DNA of 64,000 nucleotides, from positions 186,001 through 250,000 of the forward strand of contig NZ_SHKR01000018.1 of NCBI RefSeq assembly GCF_004217145.1, in the 5' to 3' direction. Shown here in pieces: positions 58,879 through 64,000 of the stretch (position 1 is the first letter of the stretch; every line of letters begins with the position of its first letter). The DNA is from Kribbella rubisoli (GTDB lineage: Bacteria > Actinomycetota > Actinomycetes > Propionibacteriales > Kribbellaceae). The notes beneath the pieces were generated by a model. The model was not told the origin of the DNA. It ran no database searches and saw only the letters and a program-made list of their open reading frames with translations. The translations under genes and the position numbers were made by a program.

Positions 58879-60180
58879 ATGATCGCGTTCCAGCGCGGCA
58901 GCCGGCTGCGGGCCCTGTTGACGATCGGTGTGAGTACGGCGGTGCTGGCGCTGGCCGCGTGCGGTGGCGGCGGGAGTAGCCCGGAGTCAGCGGTGAGCGT
59001 CGGGGCCGAAGGCACCGACGACGGAACCAACCTGACTCTGTGGACCCGAGCCCCCCTCGAGAAGCAGGCGAAACTCCTGGTGGCGGCGTACAACAAGAGC
59101 CACAAGAACCAGGTCGCCCTCACGGTGGTGCCGAACGACGACTACGTCGCCAAGGTGGGCGCCGCGGCCGGCTCGAGCGGCCTGCCGGACCTGTTCGCCG
59201 CCGACATCGTCTACGTGCCCAACTGGGTCAAGCAGGGACTCTTCCGCGACATCAGTTCGAACGTCGACCAGTTGAGCTTCAAGGACCAGATCAACCAGGG
59301 CCACATGAAGGCCGGGACGATGGACGGCAAGAAGTACGTGCTTCCGTTCGTGCTCGACCTGTCGATGCTGTTCTGGAACAAGGATCTCTTCAAAGCGGCC
59401 GGGCTCGACCCGGAGAAGGCGCCGGCCACTCTCGAGGAGTACGCCGCCGACGCCAAGAAGATCCAGGCCCTCGGCAAGAAGGACACCTACGGCACGGCTA
59501 CCGGCCTCAACTGCGGCGGCTGCCTGGTGTTCACGTGGTTCCCGAGCGTCTGGGCGGCCGGTGACCAGGTCATGAACGCCGAGGGGAACCAGGCCAACTT
59601 CACCAACGACACCAGCAAGAAGATCTTCCAGACCTGGCGCGATCTCTGGTCTTCCGGAGCCGTACTGCCGTCGTCGAAGGACGAGACCGGTGCGACCTGG
59701 ACCGCAGGGTTCACCGAGGGCAAGGTCGGGCTGATGTTCTACCCGGCGACGCTGCTGTCGTCGACCACCAAGTTCGACGCCGGTGTCGCCGGCATCCCCG
59801 GACCTGGCGGCGGTTCCTCGACCTTCGTCGGCGGTGACGGTATCGGCGTCTCGAAGGATTCCAAGAAGGCCGCACAGGCCTGGAACTTCCTGAACTGGAT
59901 GATGAGCGAGGACGCCCAGGTCGAGGTCCTTGCCAAGGACAACGACGTCGTCTCGCGGACGGATCTGGCCAACAACAAGTACGCCGCGAAGGATCCGCGA
60001 CTCGTCACGATCAACCAGGTTGCGGGCAAGGGCCAGACTCCGGTCGCGCTGAACTTCCAGCAGGCCTACAACGCGGCCAACAGCCCGTGGCTCACCTTGG
60101 TCCGCAACCAGGTCTTCGGCGATGCCGGCAAGTTGGAACCCGACAATCAGCAGATCACCAGCGTCCTGTCGTCGCAGTGA
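58879..60180 (+). CDS. CUT1 ABC transporter substrate-binding lipoprotein
   Basis: A 433-residue extracellular sugar-binding protein of the SBP_bac_1 family. The lipobox is LALAAC. Typical segments are LTLWTRAPLEKQAKLLVAAYN, LPDLFAADIVYVPNWVKQGLF, YVLPFVLDLSMLFWNKDLFKAAGLD and GDGIGVSKDSKKAAQAWNFLNWM. The ATG at 58879 follows AGAGGAG by five bases. First gene of an operon with two permeases and a GH127 enzyme, so an arabinofuranosyl oligosaccharide is the likely ligand. Confidence 0.93.
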   Translation: MIAFQRGSRLRALLTIGVSTAVLALAACGGGGSSPESAVSVGAEGTDDGTNLTLWTRAPLEKQAKLLVAAYNKSHKNQVALTVVPNDDYVAKVGAAAGSSGLPDLFAADIVYVPNWVKQGLFRDISSNVDQLSFKDQINQGHMKAGTMDGKKYVLPFVLDLSMLFWNKDLFKAAGLDPEKAPATLEEYAADAKKIQALGKKDTYGTATGLNCGGCLVFTWFPSVWAAGDQVMNAEGNQANFTNDTSKKIFQTWRDLWSSGAVLPSSKDETGATWTAGFTEGKVGLMFYPATLLSSTTKFDAGVAGIPGPGGGSSTFVGGDGIGVSKDSKKAAQAWNFLNWMMSEDAQVEVLAKDNDVVSRTDLANNKYAAKDPRLVTINQVAGKGQTPVALNFQQAYNAANSPWLTLVRNQVFGDAGKLEPDNQQITSVLSSQ

Positions 60181-60192
60181 GGTTCGCTGCCG

Positions 60193-61098
60193 ATGACTTT
60201 GTTCGTAACCACGGGCCGCGCCCGGCGGCTGACGAGGACGGTGTCTTCGTCGAGTCGCCGGCGCGCCGTCAAGGGCTGGCTCTACGCCGCCCCGACCACG
60301 ATCTTCGTCGTGGTGCTGTTCCTGATCCCGCTGATCCTGGTCGTCCGGATGTCGGTGTCCCGGTGGCCGCTGCTCAGCGGAAACCAGGGATTCAACGCTC
60401 CGGACAACTACACGAAGGTCATCCACAACCGGTTCTTCGCCGACTCGATCGTCTTCACTCTCAAGTACACCGTGCTGGCCACCGTGCTGCTGATCGGGCT
60501 CGGCCTCGGACTGGCACTCCTCGTGCAGGAATCCAGTCGCTGGAAGAACTTGCTCCGGGCATCCTTCCTGGTCCCGAGCGCGCTGGGGCTGGCCTCCGCG
60601 TCCTTGCTGTTCTACGTGCTGTACTCGCCGCTGGCCGGCCCGTTGCGCGGCCTCGGTGTGTCCTTCCTCGGTACGCCGAACGCCGCGCTCTACTCGACCA
60701 CGTTCCTGATCGTCTGGCGATTCGCCGGCTTCTACATGTTGCTGATGCTCGTCGGCCTGCAGGGCATTCCGGGTGACGTGTACGAAGCCGCGCGGGTCGA
60801 CGGCGCGTCCCGGTGGCAGACGTTCCGCCGGATCACTCTCCCGCTGCTCCGTCCGACGCTCGCGCTGACCACGATCCTGTGCGTCACCGGATCGCTGCTG
60901 GCCTTCGAGCAGTTCTACATCCTCACCAAGGGCGGGCCGGACAACAGCACGATCACTGTGGTGCAACTGATCTACATCGTGGCCTTCCAAGGACAGAACG
61001 ACCTCGGCGTCGCCGCCGCGCTCTCGGTGATCGTCCTGGTCGCACTGGTGCTGATCAACATCCTGCAACTCCGCGCCTTCCGAACCGACGAGAGGTGA
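60193..61098 (+). CDS. CUT1 ABC transporter permease (MalF type)
   Basis: A 301-residue permease with six membrane spans. WLYAAPTTIFVVVLFLIPLI opens it and the EAA loop is VYEAARVDGASRWQTFRRITLPLLRP. It forms the translocation pore with the next gene's product. A basic N-terminal extension precedes the first helix. Confidence 0.92.
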   Translation: MTLFVTTGRARRLTRTVSSSSRRRAVKGWLYAAPTTIFVVVLFLIPLILVVRMSVSRWPLLSGNQGFNAPDNYTKVIHNRFFADSIVFTLKYTVLATVLLIGLGLGLALLVQESSRWKNLLRASFLVPSALGLASASLLFYVLYSPLAGPLRGLGVSFLGTPNAALYSTTFLIVWRFAGFYMLLMLVGLQGIPGDVYEAARVDGASRWQTFRRITLPLLRPTLALTTILCVTGSLLAFEQFYILTKGGPDNSTITVVQLIYIVAFQGQNDLGVAAALSVIVLVALVLINILQLRAFRTDER

Positions 61099-61100
61099 GC

Positions 61101-61916
61101 ATGAGGTTCGTACTGCGAACGCCGTACTGGATCTTCACCGGCGGGTTGGCGATCATCTTCCTGTTCCCGCTGGTGTGGACGGCCGTCTCGTCGGTGTCCC
61201 CGCACGCCGGCACGAGCCAAAGCTCCGGGTGGGGCTTCGGCAACTACGCCACGCTGTCGTCGTACCAGGCGGGGATCTGGCGGTACCTGGCGAACTCGAC
61301 GTTCGTCTCGCTGACGACCGTCGTGCTCACGCTGCTGATCTCGCTGCTCGGCGGCTACGCGTTCGCCAGGTTCTCGTTCCCGGGCAAGAACCTGCTGTTC
61401 CTGACCACGCTCGCGATCTTGATGGTCCCGTACGCGACGCTGCTGATCCCGCTCTACGTGCTGCTCAACCAACTCGGCCTGCAGAACTCGCTGTTCGGGG
61501 TCGCGCTGGTCCTCACGATGTTCCAGTTGCCCTTCGCAACCTTCATGATGCGGATCTCGTTCGAAGCGATCCCGCGGGAGTTCGACGAGGCCGCGATGGT
61601 GGACGGCTGTTCGACCTGGACGGCGCTGTGGCGGGTCCTCCTGCCCGCCGTCAAACCAGGGCTGATCACCGTCGGGCTGTTCGCGTTCCTCGCCGCGTGG
61701 AACGACTTCATGGCGCCGCTGATCCTGATCAACGACTCGAACAAGCTCACCCTGCCGCTGGCCGTGTCCAACCTGCGGGTCCAGGTCCAAGGGGTCGTCG
61801 ACTACGGGGCCACCGAGGCGGGCGTCGTGGTACTGGCGCTGCCGTGCCTCGTGCTTTTCCTTCTCCTTCAACGCCACTACGTCCGCGGATTCATGTCGGG
61901 CGCATTCAAGGGATGA
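61101..61916 (+). CDS. CUT1 ABC transporter permease (MalG type)
   Basis: A 271-residue permease with six spans. The EAA loop is EFDEAAMVDGCSTWTALWRVLLPAVKPGL, and the C-terminal RHYVRGFMSGAFKG is typical of MalG-like permeases. The ATG follows two bases after the previous stop. No ATP-binding gene is present in this operon. Confidence 0.93.
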   Translation: MRFVLRTPYWIFTGGLAIIFLFPLVWTAVSSVSPHAGTSQSSGWGFGNYATLSSYQAGIWRYLANSTFVSLTTVVLTLLISLLGGYAFARFSFPGKNLLFLTTLAILMVPYATLLIPLYVLLNQLGLQNSLFGVALVLTMFQLPFATFMMRISFEAIPREFDEAAMVDGCSTWTALWRVLLPAVKPGLITVGLFAFLAAWNDFMAPLILINDSNKLTLPLAVSNLRVQVQGVVDYGATEAGVVVLALPCLVLFLLLQRHYVRGFMSGAFKG

Positions 61917-63868
61917 CACACGGGATGACACTGACTGAGAGCCAAGGATTCGTACCGGTCGCGCCGAGCTCCGGCCGGTTTCGCCCGCTCGGATCGGACG
62001 AGGTACATATCACCGGCGGCTTCTGGGCCGAGCGGCAGCGCGTCAACGCGGCCGGCACCTTGCCCCACATCAAGCACTGGCTGGAGCGCGAGGGCTGGCT
62101 GCCGAACTTCGATCTCGCCGCCCGGGGCACGTTGCCGGCGGGCCGGCGCGGACGTGAATTCTCCGACTCCGAGGTGTACAAGTTCCTCGAGGCTCTGTCC
62201 TGGGAGATCGGGCGTACGGACGACCAGGAGCTGGAAGAGGTTTTCCGATCGATCGTGACGAGGGCCGCGGCAGCGCAGGAGCCGGACGGCTACCTCAACA
62301 CCTACACCGGACGTCCCGGCCAGCCGGCCCGCTGGTCCGACCTCGAGTGGGGGCACGAACTCTATTGCCTGGGGCACCTTTTCCAGGCCGCGGTCGCGCG
62401 GGCGCGAACCCGTCCGGGTAGCGATGACGGCCTGCTCACCATCGCCACACGGGCCGCGGACCTCGTCTGCGACGCCTTCGGATCCGAGGGGATCCAGAGC
62501 GTGTGCGGGCACGCCGTGATCGAGACCGGGCTGGCAGAGCTGGCGCGAGTCACCGGCGAGCCTCGGTACCTGGAGCAGGCCAGGCTCTTCATCGAGCGAC
62601 GCGGCCAGGGAACGCTGCGGCAGATCGAGTGGGGTCAGCAGTACTTCCAGGACGACATGCCGATTCGTACGGCGACAGTGGCGCGCGGCCACGCCGTACG
62701 GGCGAACTATCTCGCTGCTGGAGCGGTCGACGTCGCCGTCGATACCGGCGACGCGGAGCTGCTCTCGGCGCTGGCGACGCAGTGGCGGAACACCGTTGCC
62801 CGACGCACCTACATCACCGGCGGGCAGGGATCGCATCACCAGGACGAGGCGTTCGGCGAGGACTGGGTACTCCCACCGGATCGCGCCTACTCGGAGACAT
62901 GCGCCAGCGTCGCGTCGGTGATGTTGAGCTGGCGACTGGCGCTGGCCCTCGGGGACGCGGGCTACAGCGACCTCGTCGAACGGACACTCTTCAACGTGGT
63001 CGCCACCTCGCCATCGACCTCGGGCACGGCGTTCTACTACGCCAATACGCTGCACCAGCGCACTCCCGGTACGCCGGCCGCCGATGACGTGGTCTCGCCC
63101 CGCGCCGAGTCCTCGCTGCGAGCGCCCTGGTTCGAGGTCTCCTGCTGTCCCCCGAACGTCGCGCGAACCCTGGCCAGCCTCGACGCGTTCATCGCAACCG
63201 CCGACAGCGAAGGCATTCAGATCCATCAGTACGCCGCCAGCAGTATTCGCACTCGTCTGACAAGCGGACAAGTCGTCTGTCTCGAGATCGACACCGACTA
63301 CCCGCGCTCCGGCAGCGTTCGCATCACGACACCTGTCGCCATCGACGATCCGGTCACCTTGTCGCTGCGCATCCCGCCGTGGGCCGACGGCGCCGAAGTG
63401 CGGGTTCACTCAGCTGGTGAGCTCGTGACGTCGGAGGTCGTACAGCCGGGCTGGGCCGCCGTACGCCGGACCTTCCGCGCCGGCGACAGCGTCGAGCTCG
63501 ACCTGCCGATGGAACCGCGAGTGGTCCACCCCGACGGCCGCATCGACTCCGTCCGCGGGTGCGTCGCCGTCGAACGCGGTCCGGAAGTCTTCTGCCTGGA
63601 ATCTGTCGACCTCGCCACAGCCAGCGGCGGCGCCGTTGACGACGTCGCAGCCATCCGGCTGGACACCTCGACCCCGATCATCGCGAAGGACGGTGCTCCC
63701 GTCGTACGCCTCCTGATCGTGCAGAACGACGATGAGCACCCCTGGCCGTACGCCGACCTCGATCCCGAACCGAGTCTCGCCAGCGCAGTCGAAGTACCGC
63801 TCATCCCCTACCACGACTGGGCCGAACGCGGGCCTTCCACCATGCGAGTCTGGCTGCCGGCGCAGTGA
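61913..63868 (+). CDS. GH127 beta-L-arabinofuranosidase
   Basis: A cytoplasmic enzyme of 651 residues (647 if the ATG at 61925 is used). ITGGFWAERQRVN opens it, and an (alpha/alpha)6 barrel contains EPDGYLNTYTG, HELYCLGHLFQAAVA, YITGGQGSHH, AYSETCASVAS and EVSCCPPNVART. The last two hold the zinc ligands and the cysteine nucleophile known from Bifidobacterium HypBA1. C-terminal beta domains follow. It releases L-arabinose from beta-arabinofuranosides such as hydroxyproline-linked plant glycans. Its ATG overlaps the permease stop by four bases. Confidence 0.93.
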   Translation: MTHGMTLTESQGFVPVAPSSGRFRPLGSDEVHITGGFWAERQRVNAAGTLPHIKHWLEREGWLPNFDLAARGTLPAGRRGREFSDSEVYKFLEALSWEIGRTDDQELEEVFRSIVTRAAAAQEPDGYLNTYTGRPGQPARWSDLEWGHELYCLGHLFQAAVARARTRPGSDDGLLTIATRAADLVCDAFGSEGIQSVCGHAVIETGLAELARVTGEPRYLEQARLFIERRGQGTLRQIEWGQQYFQDDMPIRTATVARGHAVRANYLAAGAVDVAVDTGDAELLSALATQWRNTVARRTYITGGQGSHHQDEAFGEDWVLPPDRAYSETCASVASVMLSWRLALALGDAGYSDLVERTLFNVVATSPSTSGTAFYYANTLHQRTPGTPAADDVVSPRAESSLRAPWFEVSCCPPNVARTLASLDAFIATADSEGIQIHQYAASSIRTRLTSGQVVCLEIDTDYPRSGSVRITTPVAIDDPVTLSLRIPPWADGAEVRVHSAGELVTSEVVQPGWAAVRRTFRAGDSVELDLPMEPRVVHPDGRIDSVRGCVAVERGPEVFCLESVDLATASGGAVDDVAAIRLDTSTPIIAKDGAPVVRLLIVQNDDEHPWPYADLDPEPSLASAVEVPLIPYHDWAERGPSTMRVWLPAQ

Positions 63869-63903
63869 GGAGAAACCCTTGTGGGTAAGGGCAATTCTCC
63901 TTT
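63869..63903 (+). terminator. Terminator after the GH127 gene
   Basis: GGAGAA (63869-63874) pairs with TTCTCC (63895-63900), and CCCTT with AAGGG inside it. A short TTT follows. It starts directly after the GH127 stop codon and closes the operon. Confidence 0.65.
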
Positions 63904-64000
63904 GAGCAGACGGATTTCGACGTGTCCGCCGGCGAGGTCGCAGTAGGCTACGAGCAGGCTCATGCGTCCGGTTCAGATTGGTTGCCCATGGCTATGTTCG

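Noticed and set aside
61877..63409. Long minus-strand frame opposite GH127
   Set aside because: GH127 zinc and nucleophile motifs are intact on the plus strand; the antisense frame shows no domain.
63808..63962. Minus-strand frame starting MSLLVAYCDLAGG near the right edge
   Set aside because: It has an ATGA overlap with another short frame, but it runs through the terminator and antisense to the GH127 end, and matches nothing known. A gene entering from beyond the window cannot be excluded.

Overview
The window is high-GC, gene-dense actinobacterial DNA. GTG and ATG starts, many 4-base ATGA or GTGA overlaps, apparently leaderless genes, LacI-type sugar regulators, ANTAR and Rsb-type regulators and a DUF222/HNH protein all fit a soil actinomycete. 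A Kribbella-like member of the Propionibacteriales is my best guess; this is inference from gene content, not from a marker gene. I saw no rRNA, tRNA, CRISPR array, prophage or origin.

Layout. 0-9.8 kb: N-terminus of a GH31 alpha-xylosidase behind a perfect palindrome, an OmpR/HisKA two-component pair, a DUF1918 protein, an SDR, a copper-only SOD-like protein, a LysR/EamA divergent pair, a secreted GH5-CBM13 enzyme, a YcaQ-type protein, a lipoprotein and a GlsB-like membrane protein. 9.8-14.3 kb: a tightly packed operon of VOC protein, ECF sigma factor, HAD phosphoglucomutase and GH65 phosphorylase. 14.4-20.4 kb: CE7 esterase, SDR, enolase-superfamily enzyme, DUF4037/methyltransferase pair, HAD hydrolase and PASTA lipoprotein.

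20.4-35.2 kb is the most coherent accessory island. A five-gene Dpp/Opp-type ABC importer operon faces a LacI regulator. It is followed by two tandem secreted TIM-barrel-like paralogues of unknown specificity, a GDSL hydrolase, a Gfo/Idh-fold protein, a NagB-like deaminase, a NagA-like deacetylase and an MsiK-like ATPase. Near-identical 14-bp operators of the form TGCAAACGTTTGCA lie in all three divergent promoter regions (25.95, 29.69 and 32.55 kb), tying the block into one probable amino-sugar glycan regulon.

35.4-43 kb: a large hairpin, an SDR/LysR pair, an MBL-fold protein, a lipoprotein/NRAMP-like/PRC-barrel/PRC-barrel operon with an unusual metal-site sequence, a fused RsbU-RsbW-RsbV phosphatase, GAF-ANTAR and MerR regulators. 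43-46.3 kb: a DUF222/HNH protein with three 93-bp tandem repeats and a decayed IS481-type transposase. 46.3-52.7 kb: an aldo/keto reductase with a MerR-type promoter, a MarR/MFS pair, an alpha/beta hydrolase, a truncated patatin, a DipZ-like CcdA-thioredoxin fusion and DUF1398.

52.7-64 kb is an L-arabinose island: araA, araD and araB, two LacI regulators, a CUT1 sugar importer without its own ATPase, and a GH127 beta-L-arabinofuranosidase. Import of arabino-oligosaccharides, release of L-arabinose by GH127 and conversion to D-xylulose-5-P by AraA, AraB and AraD form one pathway. The MsiK-like ATPase at 33.9 kb could energise the importer.
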